A stretch of 64,000 nt of DNA from Streptococcaceae bacterium AF54-32pH5A (GCA_027682205.1 JAQDAD010000002.1:81953-145952), one strand, 5' to 3'. Positions 8,023-18,561 are shown, counted from the stretch's first letter. Program-made: numbers and translations. The notes: generated by a model not told the origin, from the letters alone.

Positions 8023-10110
8023 TTATGAGTGATTTGGTAGCCAGCTGAGGGTGAAGATCAGTTGCTCAGCTTTCAAGAGGTCTTGGTGTTGGATGCTAGA
8101 TACAGGGGTCTTGTCCAATCGACACTCTTTGACAAAGTTAAAATGGCTGTAGTTTTGCTCGGCATGGATATCTAACCATTTATTTTCCTTAGCTAGGTAG
8201 ACACGGAGATGATCAAAGAGAGGGATTCCGAGGTCGTAGCTTGGTTTTCCTGGACAGGTCGGGTAGAATCCAAGAGCTGACCAGATATACCAAGCAGAGA
8301 GACTACCGTTGTCCTCATCGCCAGGATAGGCTTTCCAACTTGGGTGAAAGGCCTTCTGACGTATCGTCTTAATGAGAAGAGCAGTGTAGTCAGGGTAGTC
8401 ACTGTAGCGGAAGAGATAAGGGATGTGGAAACTAGGTTGGTTGGAAATGGCGATTTGCCCAAAAGGAGCGGTAGCCATCTCGCTCATTTCATGAATTTCG
8501 TAACCATAGCCAGTGGTTTCAAAGAGGGGAGCACCCTGACAGGCTTTCAAAAGATAGTGGCTGAAGGCTTCTTTTCCACCCATGAGTTGACGCAAACCTG
8601 GGATGTCATGTAAGACGCCTAAAGTCGCTTGAATGGCAGAGCATTCGGCATAATCGCGTCCCCAACTATAAGGGGAGAAGTCAGGGCGGAAGTTGCCTTG
8701 GCTATCTCGCGCACGCATGTAACCCGTCGCAGCGTCAAATAGATGGCAGTAATTTTGTGACGAAGTTCTATAAGTTTCCGCGATGTCATTCTGACCTAGT
8801 TTTTCGGCACAACTGGCGATGCAAAAATCACTATAGGCGTAGTCTAGGGTGTGGCTGACGCTTTCGTGGTGGTCGGTAGAGAGGTAGCCTAGTTCTTGGT
8901 ATTGGGCTAGTCCGTGACGACCATTGATGCCGAGAGGGTCGGACTTAGTGGCCGTCTCAAGCATAGCTTGGAGAAGTTCTTCTTCTAGGTCGGGGGCCAT
9001 TTCCTTGCAGGCACTATCTGCGATAATGCCGTCTAAAAGAGTGCCCGGCATCATGCCACGTTCATCTGGAGCTAGCCATTTTGGAAGAAAACCAATATCG
9101 CGGTAGCTATTGAGGAAACCTTCCAGAAAGCGGTGATAGTGTTCCGGTATGATAAGAGCAAAGAGGGGGAAGGTAGTGCGGAAGGTATCCCAGAAACCAT
9201 TGTTGCTAAAGAGGACGCCGGGCTTGACAGTACCAGAAGTCAGGTCCATATGGATGGCCTGCCCTGACTCGTTCACCTCATAAAATGTCTGTGGGAAGAG
9301 GAAGAGTCTGTAAAGGCAGTGGTCAAAGAAGGTTCGGTCAGCTTCTCCTGTCTCCATGATATCAAAACGATGGAGGAGATTTTCCCAGTCCGCTTTCGCA
9401 TTTACTTTACAGCTGTCAAAGTCCTTTTGAGGTAGATTAAGCAGAGCTTGAGAAGGCGATATGAAAGAAGTTGCTAGTTGAATCTCGGCTTGACTGCTTG
9501 CTAAGTCAATTCGCCAGTCTCCCTCTTCTTGTGTGATAGCAAGAATATCCGTATTCATTTGTAAAGCAGTAAACAGTATCAGCGGATTTTTGTTGGTCTC
9601 TGTTTTTCCCTCTTGACGCAGGGCAAGAGTCCGCTTATCTATTTGTTCTACTGTCAGTTCATCTGCTGCGTGAAGATAGAGGGAGAGGGCTTTGCCTTGC
9701 TTTTGCTCCAAACGAATAGAAGCGCCATAGCAAGTCGGTGTAAGCTGGGTTTCAATCTGATAGCGCAGGGAGAAAATCTTCAGATAATGAGGTTGGAAAG
9801 AGGCCTTATCCATATCATAGGAGGATTGACGGTGAAAGAGGCTATCTCCCCCAAGCTGGCCGGTGACAGGTGTCAGAAGCAGCCAAGAGTAGTCGCCAAT
9901 CCAAGGGCTGGGCTGGTGGGTTAATCGAATCCCCTGAAAGATAGGCAGATGTGGATCGAAGAACCAAGCTCCCTCCTGGTCACTGGTCTGGGGCACAAAG
10001 TAATTCATCCCAAAAGGCACGCCCGTGTAAGGCAGGGTATTTCCCCGAGAGAAGGCATGCTTGCTAGCAGTGCCAAAGCGGGTATCGATGGTCTCAAGTA
10101 TTGGTTTCAT
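8023..10110 (-). CDS. GH92 alpha-1,2-mannosidase
   Basis: The 695-residue calcium-dependent exo-mannosidase is of the GH92 family, with the C-terminal signature GDEDNGSLSAWYIWSALGFYP and the N-terminal block RGNTLPYTGVPFGM. The pneumococcal homologue acts on alpha-1,2-linked mannose of high-mannose N-glycans. No signal peptide or LPXTG motif is visible, so it should be cytoplasmic. GAAGGAAAG precedes the ATG. A TATAAT -10 lies on the minus strand at 10142-10137, but no good -35 is visible. It diverges from the GH125 operon. Confidence 0.92.
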   Translation of the reverse strand: MKPILETIDTRFGTASKHAFSRGNTLPYTGVPFGMNYFVPQTSDQEGAWFFDPHLPIFQGIRLTHQPSPWIGDYSWLLLTPVTGQLGGDSLFHRQSSYDMDKASFQPHYLKIFSLRYQIETQLTPTCYGASIRLEQKQGKALSLYLHAADELTVEQIDKRTLALRQEGKTETNKNPLILFTALQMNTDILAITQEEGDWRIDLASSQAEIQLATSFISPSQALLNLPQKDFDSCKVNAKADWENLLHRFDIMETGEADRTFFDHCLYRLFLFPQTFYEVNESGQAIHMDLTSGTVKPGVLFSNNGFWDTFRTTFPLFALIIPEHYHRFLEGFLNSYRDIGFLPKWLAPDERGMMPGTLLDGIIADSACKEMAPDLEEELLQAMLETATKSDPLGINGRHGLAQYQELGYLSTDHHESVSHTLDYAYSDFCIASCAEKLGQNDIAETYRTSSQNYCHLFDAATGYMRARDSQGNFRPDFSPYSWGRDYAECSAIQATLGVLHDIPGLRQLMGGKEAFSHYLLKACQGAPLFETTGYGYEIHEMSEMATAPFGQIAISNQPSFHIPYLFRYSDYPDYTALLIKTIRQKAFHPSWKAYPGDEDNGSLSAWYIWSALGFYPTCPGKPSYDLGIPLFDHLRVYLAKENKWLDIHAEQNYSHFNFVKECRLDKTPVSSIQHQDLLKAEQLIFTLSWLPNHS

Positions 10111-10281
10111 AGTCTTTCCTTCAGCTGTTTTTCTACATTATATCAGAAACAGAGGAGCTTTAGATAGGAGGTTCAAAAGAAAGCAATTTTGTAGAAAAAA
10201 GACTAACATTTGTGTATATATTTTCTAGCATAAAAACTATATACTGAACATGAAACTTGTTTGAAAGAGGTAAAATTGATT

Positions 10282-11562
10282 ATGGTTTATTCGAAAGAGA
10301 TTGTTAGAGAATGGCTGGATGAAGTAGCAGAGCGTGCCAAGGACCATCCGGAGTGGGTGGATGTCTTTGAGCGATGCTACACCGACACCTTGGACAATAC
10401 AGTTGAGATATTGGAAGATGGTTCAACTTTTGTGCTCACAGGAGACATTCCCGCTATGTGGCTTCGTGATTCGACTGCCCAACTCAGACCCTACCTTCAT
10501 GTGGCTAAAAGAGATCCTCTCTTGCGTCAGACCGTTGCAGGTTTGGTCAAACGTCAGATGACATTGGTGCTCAAGGATCCCTATGCCAACTCCTTTAACA
10601 TTGAGGAGAACTGGAAGGGTCACCATGAGACTGACCACACAGACCTTAACGGCTGGATTTGGGAACGCAAATATGAGGTGGACTCGCTTTGCTATCCTTT
10701 GCAGTTGGCTTATCTCCTCTGGAAAGAGACTGGTGAGACCAGTCAGTTTGATGACACTTTTGTCGCTGCGACCAAGGAAATTCTTCATCTCTGGACAGTA
10801 GAGCAGGACCACAACAACTCTCCATATCGTTTTGTCCGCGATACAGACCGTAAGGAAGATACACTGGTAAATGATGGCTTTGGACCTGACTTTGCAGTGA
10901 CAGGCATGACCTGGTCAGCTTTTCGTCCGAGTGATGACTGCTGTCAGTATAGCTATTTGATTCCATCCAATATGTTTGCAGTGGTTGTCTTGGGTTATGT
11001 GCAAGAAATCTTTGCAACACTAGACCTAGCTGATAGCGAGAGCATTATTGCTGATGCCAAACGTCTGCAAGCAGAGATCCAAGAAGGGATCGAAAACTAT
11101 GCCTACACCACCAATAGCAAGGGTGAAAAGATTTACGCCTTTGAAGTGGATGGCCTAGGAAACGCTAGCATCATGGATGATCCAAACGTACCGAGTCTAC
11201 TGGCTGCTCCCTATCTTGGTTACTGCGATGTTAATGACGAAGTTTATCAAGCAACTCGTCGGACCATTCTGAGCCCTGAAAATCCATACTTCTACCAAGG
11301 AGAATACGCTAGCGGTCTCGGAAGTTCTCATACCTTCTATCGCTATATCTGGCCAATCGCCCTTTCTATCCAAGGCTTGACAACAAGAGATAAGGAGGAG
11401 AAGAAATTCTTGCTGGATCAGCTCGTTGGCTGCGATGGTGGCACAGGTGTCATGCATGAAAGCTTCCACGTAGATGATCCAACGCTCTACTCTCGCGAAT
11501 GGTTCTCATGGGCCAACATGATGTTCTGTGAGTTGGTCTTGGATTACTTGGATATTCAATAA
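10282..11562 (+). CDS. GH125 exo-alpha-1,6-mannosidase
   Basis: The 426-residue protein is of the GH125 (formerly DUF1237) family, with blocks LTGDIPAMWLRDSTAQLRPY and TGMTWSAFRPSDDCCQYSYL. It removes the alpha-1,6-linked mannose of the N-glycan core. The start chosen is MVYSKEIVREW at 10282, preceded by GAAAGAGG; a TTG at 10261 would add seven residues that include the ribosome-binding site. The protein lacks a signal peptide. It heads a plus-strand operon with GH38, ROK and GH20. A TATACT at 10240-10245 could be its -10. Confidence 0.93.
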   Translation: MVYSKEIVREWLDEVAERAKDHPEWVDVFERCYTDTLDNTVEILEDGSTFVLTGDIPAMWLRDSTAQLRPYLHVAKRDPLLRQTVAGLVKRQMTLVLKDPYANSFNIEENWKGHHETDHTDLNGWIWERKYEVDSLCYPLQLAYLLWKETGETSQFDDTFVAATKEILHLWTVEQDHNNSPYRFVRDTDRKEDTLVNDGFGPDFAVTGMTWSAFRPSDDCCQYSYLIPSNMFAVVVLGYVQEIFATLDLADSESIIADAKRLQAEIQEGIENYAYTTNSKGEKIYAFEVDGLGNASIMDDPNVPSLLAAPYLGYCDVNDEVYQATRRTILSPENPYFYQGEYASGLGSSHTFYRYIWPIALSIQGLTTRDKEEKKFLLDQLVGCDGGTGVMHESFHVDDPTLYSREWFSWANMMFCELVLDYLDIQ

Positions 11563-11639
11563 TGAGTTTTAGCTCGATAGATTCTTGTAAAGAATCACAA
11601 ATATATTTTTAAATTTAAGTTAGAATGAGGTTTTACTTC

Positions 11640-14285
11640 ATGGAAAATGTTGTTGTACATATTATCTCACACAGTCACTGGGATCGTGAGTGGTACTTAC
11701 CTTTTGAAAGCCACCGTATGCAGTTGGTGGAATTATTTGACAATCTTTTTGATCTTTTTGAAAATGATCCTGAGTTCAAGAGCTTCCACTTGGACGGCCA
11801 AACGATTGTCCTTGATGACTACTTGGAAATTCGCCCTGAAAATCGTGACAAAGTCCAAGGTTACATCGACCAAGGCAAACTCAAAATTGGTCCCTTTTAC
11901 ATCTTGCAGGATGATTACTTGATTTCCAGTGAAGCCAATGTTCGCAATACCTTGATTGGTCAAGCAGAATGTGCAAAATGGGGCAAATCCACCCAGATTG
12001 GTTACTTCCCAGATACCTTTGGAAATATGGGGCAAGCGCCTCAAATCCTTCAAAAATCAGGCATTCACGTGGCAGCTTTTGGTCGTGGTGTCAAGCCGAT
12101 TGGATTTGACAACCAAGTTCTCGAAGATGAGCAGTTTACTTCCCAGTTTTCAGAAATGTACTGGCAGGGTGCAGACGGAAGTCGTGTCCTCGGTATTCTC
12201 TTTGCCAACTGGTACAGTAATGGAAATGAAATTCCAGTTGATAAAGACGAGGCCTTGACCTTCTGGAAACAAAAACTGTCCGATGTGCGTGACTACGCTT
12301 CGACCAACCAATGGTTGATGATGAACGGCTGTGACCACCAGCCTGTACAGCGCAATCTGAGCGAAGCCATTCGTGTGGCAAATGAACTCTTTCCAGATGT
12401 GACCTTTGTGCATAGTTCTTTTGATGAATATGTTCATGCAGTAGAAAGTGCTCTGCCGGAGCAACTATCTACGGTTACAGGTGAGTTGACCAGCCAGGAA
12501 ACAGACGGCTGGTACACACTTGCCAACACTTCTTCATCCCGTATTTACCTCAAACAAGCTTTCCAAGAAAACAGTAACTTGCTAGAACAAGTGGTGGAAC
12601 CATTGACTGTCATCACTGGCGGACATAACCACAAGGACCAGTTGACCTATGCTTGGAAAGTCCTTCTACAAAATGCCCCACATGACAGTATCTGTGGCTG
12701 TAGTATTGACGAGGTTCACCGTGAGATGGAAACACGTTTTGCTAAGGTCAACCAAGTTGGGAACTTCGTTAAGACCAATCTTCTCAATGAGTGGAAGGGT
12801 AAAATCGCAACTCATGAAGCCCAAAGCGACCATCTCTTTACTGTCATTAACACAGGCTTGCATGACAAGGTTGATACGGTCAGCACAGTGATTGATGTGG
12901 CGGTTTGTGATTTCAAGGAATTGCACCCAACAGAAGGCTACAAGAAAATGGCAGCCTTGACCTTGCCAAACTACCGTGTTGAAGACTTGGAAGGGCACGC
13001 TATAGAAGCGAAAATCGAAGATCTGGGAGCTAACTTTGAGTATGATTTGCCAAAAGACAAGTTCCGCCAGGCTCGTATCGCTCGTCAAGTGCGCGTGACA
13101 GTACCTGTGCATCTGGCACCACTTTCTTGGACAACTTTCCAATTGCTTGAGGGAGAACAAGAACACCGTGACGGTATTTACCAAAATGGGGTAATTGATA
13201 CGCCATTTGTAACGATAAGTGTGGATGAAAACATCACGGTCTATGACAAGACGACTCATGAAGCTTATGAAGATGTTATTCGCTTTGAAGACCGTGGGGA
13301 CATCGGAAATGAGTACATCTATTTCCAACCAAAAGGAACAGAGCCTATCTATGCAGAGCTGAAAGGCTATGAAGTCTTGGAAAATACAGCTCGTTTTGCC
13401 AAGATCTTGCTCAAGCATGAATTGACAATTCCAGTAAGTGCAGACGAAAAATTGGATGCAGAACAAAGAGGCATCATCGAGTTTATGACGCGTGAAGCTG
13501 GGCGCTCAGCAGAGTTGACAACCCTTCCTCTGGAAACAGAGATGACTGTCTTTGTTGACAATCCACAAATTCGCTTCAAGACTCGCTTTACTAACACAGC
13601 CAAGGACCACCGTATCCGTCTCTTGGTTAAGACACATAACACGCGTCCAAGCAATGACTCTGAGAGCATCTATGAGGTAGTCACACGACCAAACAAACCA
13701 GCTGCTTCTTGGGAAAATCCTGAAAACCCACAACACCAACAAGCCTTTGTCAGCCTTTATGATGATGAAAAAGGGGTGACGGTAGCCAATAAAGGATTGC
13801 ACGAGTATGAAATCCTTGGCAACGATACTATTGCAGTGACCATTCTTCGTGCTTCAGGTGAGCTAGGTGACTGGGGTTACTTCCCGACACCAGAGGCTCA
13901 GTGCTTGCGTGAATTTGAAGTCGAGTTTGCGCTTGAATGCCACCAAGCACAAGAACGCTTCTCAGCCTTTCGTCGTGCCAAAGCCTTCCAAACACCATTC
14001 ACAAGTCTTCAGGTCGCTAAACAAGAAGGAAGTGTTGCTGCGACTGGTAGCCTCTTGAGTCATGCGGCACTCAGCTTGCCACAAGTTTGCCCAACAGCCT
14101 TTAAAGTGGCGGAAAATGAAGAAGGATATGTACTTCGTTACTACAATATGAGTCAAGAAAATGTGCGTATATCTGAACACCGACAAACCATTCTTGACTT
14201 ACTTGAGCGACCATATCCAGTTCATTCAGGACTATTGGCTCCACAAGAAATTCGCACAGAATTGATTAAAAAAGAAGAGATTTAA
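11640..14285 (+). CDS. GH38 alpha-mannosidase
   Basis: The 881-residue enzyme has the GH38 opening motif HIISHSHWDREWY and the nucleophile-containing block GYFPDTFGNMGQAPQI near residue 120. A helical middle domain and beta-sandwich C-terminal domains follow, as in the family. The pneumococcal homologue is selective for alpha-1,3-mannose, complementing GH92 (alpha-1,2) and GH125 (alpha-1,6). The start is the ATG at 11640 because GAGG lies 11 bases upstream; an ATG at 11625 overlaps that site. The protein is cytoplasmic. It is 77 bp after GH125. Confidence 0.93.
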   Translation: MENVVVHIISHSHWDREWYLPFESHRMQLVELFDNLFDLFENDPEFKSFHLDGQTIVLDDYLEIRPENRDKVQGYIDQGKLKIGPFYILQDDYLISSEANVRNTLIGQAECAKWGKSTQIGYFPDTFGNMGQAPQILQKSGIHVAAFGRGVKPIGFDNQVLEDEQFTSQFSEMYWQGADGSRVLGILFANWYSNGNEIPVDKDEALTFWKQKLSDVRDYASTNQWLMMNGCDHQPVQRNLSEAIRVANELFPDVTFVHSSFDEYVHAVESALPEQLSTVTGELTSQETDGWYTLANTSSSRIYLKQAFQENSNLLEQVVEPLTVITGGHNHKDQLTYAWKVLLQNAPHDSICGCSIDEVHREMETRFAKVNQVGNFVKTNLLNEWKGKIATHEAQSDHLFTVINTGLHDKVDTVSTVIDVAVCDFKELHPTEGYKKMAALTLPNYRVEDLEGHAIEAKIEDLGANFEYDLPKDKFRQARIARQVRVTVPVHLAPLSWTTFQLLEGEQEHRDGIYQNGVIDTPFVTISVDENITVYDKTTHEAYEDVIRFEDRGDIGNEYIYFQPKGTEPIYAELKGYEVLENTARFAKILLKHELTIPVSADEKLDAEQRGIIEFMTREAGRSAELTTLPLETEMTVFVDNPQIRFKTRFTNTAKDHRIRLLVKTHNTRPSNDSESIYEVVTRPNKPAASWENPENPQHQQAFVSLYDDEKGVTVANKGLHEYEILGNDTIAVTILRASGELGDWGYFPTPEAQCLREFEVEFALECHQAQERFSAFRRAKAFQTPFTSLQVAKQEGSVAATGSLLSHAALSLPQVCPTAFKVAENEEGYVLRYYNMSQENVRISEHRQTILDLLERPYPVHSGLLAPQEIRTELIKKEEI

Positions 14286-14327
14286 GATTTGAAAGTGTTT
14301 GATAACTAATAATAAGAGATAGAAAGG

Positions 14328-14371
14328 AGGGGCGAAAAGGTAAGAACTAACTGCTGATTCGCCCCTTTTTT
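14328..14371 (+). terminator. Terminator/attenuator between GH38 and ROK genes
   Basis: AGGGGCGAA (14328-14336) pairs with TTCGCCCCT (14358-14366), followed by TTTTTT. The ROK start codon is only 10 bases beyond the T-run, so read-through is needed to express ROK and GH20 from the upstream promoter. The left arm is part of AAAGGAGGGG, a strong Shine-Dalgarno-like sequence with no start codon after it. Confidence 0.75.
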
Positions 14372-14380
14372 GGTGAAAAT

Positions 14381-15250
14381 ATGACGATTGCAACCATTGA
14401 TATTGGAGGGACTGGGATTAAGTTTGCCAGTCTGACTCCTGATGGAAAAATACTAGATAAGACAAGTACACCGACACCAGAAAACTTGGAGGATTTACTA
14501 GCTTGGCTAGACCAACGTCTGTCAGAGCAGGATTATAACGGCATTGCTATGAGCGTTCCAGGCGCGGTCAATCAAGAAACAGGTGTGATTGAGGGCACCA
14601 GTGCTGTGCCCTACATCCATGGCTTTTCTTGGTATGAGGCGCTTGCCCATCATCAGCTACCTGTCCATCTCGAAAATGATGCTAACTGTGTTGGACTTAG
14701 TGAACTATTAGCTCATCCTGAGATTGAAAATGCAGCCTGTGTCGTGATTGGGACAGGAATTGGTGGAGCCATGATTATCAATGGTAAACTTCACCGAGGT
14801 CGCCACGGCTTAGGTGGTGAGTTTGGTTACATGACAACTATCGAACCAGCTGAAAAACTCAACAACTGGTCGCAACTAGCGTCTACAGGAAACATGGTGC
14901 GATACGTAATTGAAAAATCTGGTCAAACTGACTGGGACGGTCGCAAGATTTACCAAGAAGCTGCAGCCGGAAATGCCCTTTGCCAAAAAGCCATTGAGCG
15001 TATGAACCGAAATCTTGCCCAAGGACTACTCAATATTCAGTATCTGATCGACCCAGATGTCATTAGCCTAGGTGGGTCTATCAGTCAGAATCCAGAGTTT
15101 ATCAAAGGGGTTCAAAAAGCAGTAGATGCTTTTGTGGAAAGATATGAAGAATATACAATTGCACCAGTCATCCAAGCCTGCACCTATCACGCAGATGCCA
15201 ATCTCTATGGTGCCCTTGTCAACTGGTTACAGGAGGAAAACCAATGGTAA
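14381..15250 (+). CDS. ROK-family sugar kinase
   Basis: The 289-residue protein opens with [14 protein letters not shown], the ATP-binding signature of ROK kinases, and has no helix-turn-helix domain, so it is a kinase rather than a repressor. [14 protein letters not shown] near residue 140 is the ROK signature region. The usual zinc-binding CxCGxxGCxE motif that follows it is absent; NNWSQLAST stands in its place. A role phosphorylating mannose, GlcNAc or another released sugar is inferred from context. It overlaps the GH20 start by 7 bases, implying translational coupling. Confidence 0.88.
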   Translation: MTIATIDIGGTGIKFASLTPDGKILDKTSTPTPENLEDLLAWLDQRLSEQDYNGIAMSVPGAVNQETGVIEGTSAVPYIHGFSWYEALAHHQLPVHLENDANCVGLSELLAHPEIENAACVVIGTGIGGAMIINGKLHRGRHGLGGEFGYMTTIEPAEKLNNWSQLASTGNMVRYVIEKSGQTDWDGRKIYQEAAAGNALCQKAIERMNRNLAQGLLNIQYLIDPDVISLGGSISQNPEFIKGVQKAVDAFVERYEEYTIAPVIQACTYHADANLYGALVNWLQEENQW

Positions 15251-17124
15251 ACTTTACCGGAATTAGCAATAAACAAGCTCAAGCTCTAGAGTTGCTTCAA
15301 AAGCATATTTCTCTACCAGATGTAGAAGTGGCAGTTGCTCAGTCTGACCAAGCCTCTATCTCTATCAAGGGTGAGGGTGGCCACTATCAACTGACCTATC
15401 GTAAACCACACCAACTCTACCGTGCCTTATCTGTTCTAGCAACAGCTCTAGTAGAAGGTGATAAGGTAGAGATTGAAGAAAAGGCTGCTTACGAAGATTT
15501 GGCCTACATGGCAGACTGTTCCCGAAATGCAGTGCTAAATGTGGCTTCTGCCAAACAGATGATTGAGGTCTTGGCTCTCATGGGCTACTCAACCTTTGAG
15601 CTTTACATGGAAGACACTTACCAGATTGAGGGGCAACCTTACTTTGGTTATTTCCGTGGTGCATACTCGGCTGAAGAGTTACAGGAAATCGAAACCTACG
15701 CCCAGCAGTTTGACATGGCCTTTGTGCCATGTATCCAGACTCTGGCCCATTTGTCAGCCTTTGTTAAATGGGGTGTCAAGGAAGTGCAGGAACTCCGTGA
15801 TGTTGAGGATATCCTCCTTATCGGCGAAGAAAAGGTTTATAACCTGATTGATGGCATGTTTGCCACTCTGTCTAAACTGCAGACACGCAAGGTCAATATC
15901 GGGATGGACGAAGCCCATTTGGTTGGTTTAGGTCGTTACTTAATTCTGAACGGTGTTGTGGACCGTAGTCTCCTCATGTGCCAACACTTGGAGCGCGTGC
16001 TGGATATTGCCGATAAGTATGGTTTCCACTGTCAGATGTGGAGCGATATGTTCTTTAAACTCATGTCAGCGGATGGCCAGTACGACCGTGACGTGGAGAT
16101 TCCTGAGGAAACTCGTGTCTACCTAGACCGTCTCAAAGACCGTGTGACCTTGGTTTACTGGGACTATTATCAGGATAGTGAGGAAAAATACAACCGCAAT
16201 TTCCGCAATCACCACAAGATTAGCCAAGATATCGCCTTTGCAGGGGGAGCTTGGAAGTGGATTGGTTTTACGCCTCACAACCATTTCAGCCGTCTCGTGG
16301 CTATCGAGGCCAATAAAGCCTGTCGTACTAATCAGATCAAAGAAGTCATCGTAACTGGTTGGGGGGACAATGGTGGTGAGACCGCTCAGTTTTCTATCCT
16401 ACCAAGCTTGCAAATCTGGACAGAACTCAGCTACCGTAATGACCTAGACCGTCTGTCTGCTCACTTCAAGACTAATACAGGTTTATCGGTTGAAGATTTC
16501 ATGCAGATTGACCTAGCAAACCTCTTGCCAGATCTACCAGGCAATCTCAGTGGGATCAATCCCAATCGCTATGTCTTTTATCAGGATGTTCTCTGTCCGA
16601 TCCTTGACCGACACATGACTCCAGGACAGGACAAACCGCACTTCGCTCAGGCAGCTGAGATTCTCTCTGACATTAAAGAAAAAGCTGGGAACTACGCCTA
16701 CCTTTTTGAAACTCAGGCTCAGTTGAACCAGATTTTAAGCAGTAAAGTGGATGTAGGACGACGCATTCGTCAAGCTTATCAAGCCAACGATAAAGCAAGT
16801 CTGCAAGAGATTGCTCAACAAGAATTGCCAAAACTCAGAAGTGAGATAGAAACCTTCCACAAACTCTTTAGCCAACAATGGTTGAAGGAAAACAAGGTAT
16901 TTGGCTTGGATACAGTTGATATCCGTATGGGCGGACTCTTGCAACGCATCAAACGCGCAGAAAGTCGCATCGAGGCTTATCTGGCAGGTCAGCTTGACCG
17001 CATCGAAGAATTAGAAGTCGAAATCCTTCCATTCAACGATTTTTATGGAGACAAGGACTTTGCAGCCACAACAGCCAACCAGTGGCACACTATTGCGACA
17101 GCTTCGACGATTTATACGACCTAG
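15244..17124 (+). CDS. GH20 exo-beta-N-acetylhexosaminidase (GH20C type)
   Basis: The 626-residue GH20 family enzyme has the catalytic Asp-Glu pair in [13 protein letters not shown] near residue 222. It removes terminal GlcNAc/GalNAc inside the cell. It has no signal peptide or anchor, unlike the surface hexosaminidase StrH. CAGGAGGAAAACCA precedes the ATG. The C-terminal about 150 residues look helical and charged ([27 protein letters not shown]). It is the last gene of the GH125-GH38-ROK-GH20 operon and is followed by a strong terminator. Confidence 0.9.
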   Translation: MVNFTGISNKQAQALELLQKHISLPDVEVAVAQSDQASISIKGEGGHYQLTYRKPHQLYRALSVLATALVEGDKVEIEEKAAYEDLAYMADCSRNAVLNVASAKQMIEVLALMGYSTFELYMEDTYQIEGQPYFGYFRGAYSAEELQEIETYAQQFDMAFVPCIQTLAHLSAFVKWGVKEVQELRDVEDILLIGEEKVYNLIDGMFATLSKLQTRKVNIGMDEAHLVGLGRYLILNGVVDRSLLMCQHLERVLDIADKYGFHCQMWSDMFFKLMSADGQYDRDVEIPEETRVYLDRLKDRVTLVYWDYYQDSEEKYNRNFRNHHKISQDIAFAGGAWKWIGFTPHNHFSRLVAIEANKACRTNQIKEVIVTGWGDNGGETAQFSILPSLQIWTELSYRNDLDRLSAHFKTNTGLSVEDFMQIDLANLLPDLPGNLSGINPNRYVFYQDVLCPILDRHMTPGQDKPHFAQAAEILSDIKEKAGNYAYLFETQAQLNQILSSKVDVGRRIRQAYQANDKASLQEIAQQELPKLRSEIETFHKLFSQQWLKENKVFGLDTVDIRMGGLLQRIKRAESRIEAYLAGQLDRIEELEVEILPFNDFYGDKDFAATTANQWHTIATASTIYTT

Positions 17125-17143
17125 AGATTTATCACAGATAGTT

Positions 17144-17179
17144 AAACATCTCCTTTTAAATACATGGAGATGTTTTTTT
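17144..17179 (+). terminator. Terminator after the N-glycan glycosidase operon
   Basis: AAACATCTCC and GGAGATGTTT form a perfect 10-bp stem with a 12-base loop, followed by a run of T. Confidence 0.93.
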
Positions 17180-17237
17180 GATTTGGAGATAGGGTAGGAG
17201 TATAATGAAGGTATAAGGATAGTTTGGAGGTTTGAAC

Positions 17238-18350
17238 ATGAAAAAGCTACTAATAGTCCTAGGTGCGAGTGTGCTAGTTTTATCTGCTTGCCATAAAACG
17301 ACAGAGGATAGAGCAACTAGTCCGTCAATACAAAAGGAGCAACAAACAAAGGAAGTAACCAACTATTTTCACTACCTAGCGGACTCCTATCAAAAGGCTC
17401 TTTCCCACGAAAAAGAATCCAAGGATACGGCTGTTCAATCACCTATGGCTGCTACGGTTGTAGCCATGGAAGAGCTTCAGTTGTCTAATCCGACTGATCA
17501 AGCCTTGATTATGAAGAACTACTCGGATTTTCAGAAGCTAATCCAATACAATGCCGAAAAGTGGGAGGAAGAGTTTGCAAGCTGGGCTTCTTCTATGGGG
17601 CAGTCCTATCATAGACTAGAGCATACAAACTTTGATGAAAAAAATGAACTGATCAAAAAATTAGAAGCTACAATAGTCTCTCAGAAAAGTGTCAAATGGA
17701 ATGTTTTTGGAGTATCCAGTGACAATGCCTATGATTACTTGGTTTTGGATGCCTACTATGACAATCAGGACAAACATTTCTACTTGTTTACACTGAAAGA
17801 TGGGCAAGCACAGGTCTTGCATACAGATAAGACGGAAACTATCAGTGCTGCGAATTTTGAAGAGACTAAAAACACGGATTTAGCACAAAACTTTAAGGAA
17901 TTTCTATTAAAAACGAGTGTCACTAAAGAGAATGAGCCAGATATAGACAATAGTTCTCTAACAGACAAGATAAAAAAAGCCATGGAATCTTACTCGGATA
18001 GTAAAGGTGAAGTATTCAAGTCAACCAATCTGGCCACCTATGGTAATTACTATGGGCTTGCAGTCCCGGATCAGATTATGCAATTTGGACAAGTCGATGG
18101 AGTCAATTATACTTTTAAATGGTATGGGTATATTGCAGGTTCAGGTTCTAGGCGGTTCGATATCCTAGCTTGCTATGTGAATGAAGCAGGTACAGAGGTG
18201 ATTCTCTTTGGTTACAAGGATGGCAATCCTGCTCTTTTACACACAGAAGGACAGCCGGAGATCGAGAAAAACGAATCAGGGGCTATCATAAATGCTCAGG
18301 TTCATTTTGTTGTGTTTCATCATCCAGTATTGGAACAAGTTTTCAATTAG
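17238..18350 (+). CDS. Lipoprotein with DUF4767-like region
   Basis: The 370-residue protein has a lipoprotein signal peptide: MKKLLIVLGASVLVLSAC with the lipidated cysteine near residue 18. The segment KWEEEFASWASSMGQSYHRL around residue 105 resembles the DUF4767 pattern. Two similar beta-rich stretches follow (FGVSSDNAYDYLVLDAYY and YGYIAGSGSRRFDILACY), suggesting an internal duplication. The start is the ATG at 17238 after GGAGG with 7-base spacing. It has its own terminators on both sides. The function is unknown; its position between the glycosidases and the transporter may be coincidental. Confidence 0.8.
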   Translation: MKKLLIVLGASVLVLSACHKTTEDRATSPSIQKEQQTKEVTNYFHYLADSYQKALSHEKESKDTAVQSPMAATVVAMEELQLSNPTDQALIMKNYSDFQKLIQYNAEKWEEEFASWASSMGQSYHRLEHTNFDEKNELIKKLEATIVSQKSVKWNVFGVSSDNAYDYLVLDAYYDNQDKHFYLFTLKDGQAQVLHTDKTETISAANFEETKNTDLAQNFKEFLLKTSVTKENEPDIDNSSLTDKIKKAMESYSDSKGEVFKSTNLATYGNYYGLAVPDQIMQFGQVDGVNYTFKWYGYIAGSGSRRFDILACYVNEAGTEVILFGYKDGNPALLHTEGQPEIEKNESGAIINAQVHFVVFHHPVLEQVFN

Positions 18351-18418
18351 TGAAGAGGAAATACACTTATCGCATGCAAAGCGTTTCTCGTGAAACATCC
18401 TTCTTATATAAAAAACTT

Positions 18419-18448
18419 CTCCACATAAAATAATTTGTGGAGTTTTTT
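18419..18448 (+). terminator. Terminator after the DUF4767-like lipoprotein gene
   Basis: CTCCACA and TGTGGAG form a 7-bp stem, followed by TTTTTT. Confidence 0.85.
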
Positions 18449-18461
18449 CTATAATTAGTAG

Positions 18462-18510
18462 TTTAAACTATTCTTAAAATAAGAGTATACTAATTATGTA
18501 ATCGTTATCA
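18462..18510 (+). promoter_or_regulatory. Promoter and cre site of the ngt transporter operon
   Basis: TATACT (18486-18491) with a weak -35 TTTAAA (18462-18467) is followed by ATGTAATCGTTATCA (18496-18510). That sequence matches the cre consensus WTGNAANCGNWNNCW at every defined base. A cre just downstream of the -10 indicates CcpA repression. GGGAGGAAAT then leads into the first permease gene. Confidence 0.75.
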
Positions 18511-18561
18511 AACCTAAAAATTCGATGAAATCAGTTTTTAGGAATAAAATGGGAGGAAATT

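Noticed and set aside
12666..13466. 266-codon antisense reading frame over the GH38 gene
   Set aside because: It lies wholly opposite a strongly supported coding sequence, has no ribosome-binding site and has a composition typical of antisense frames.
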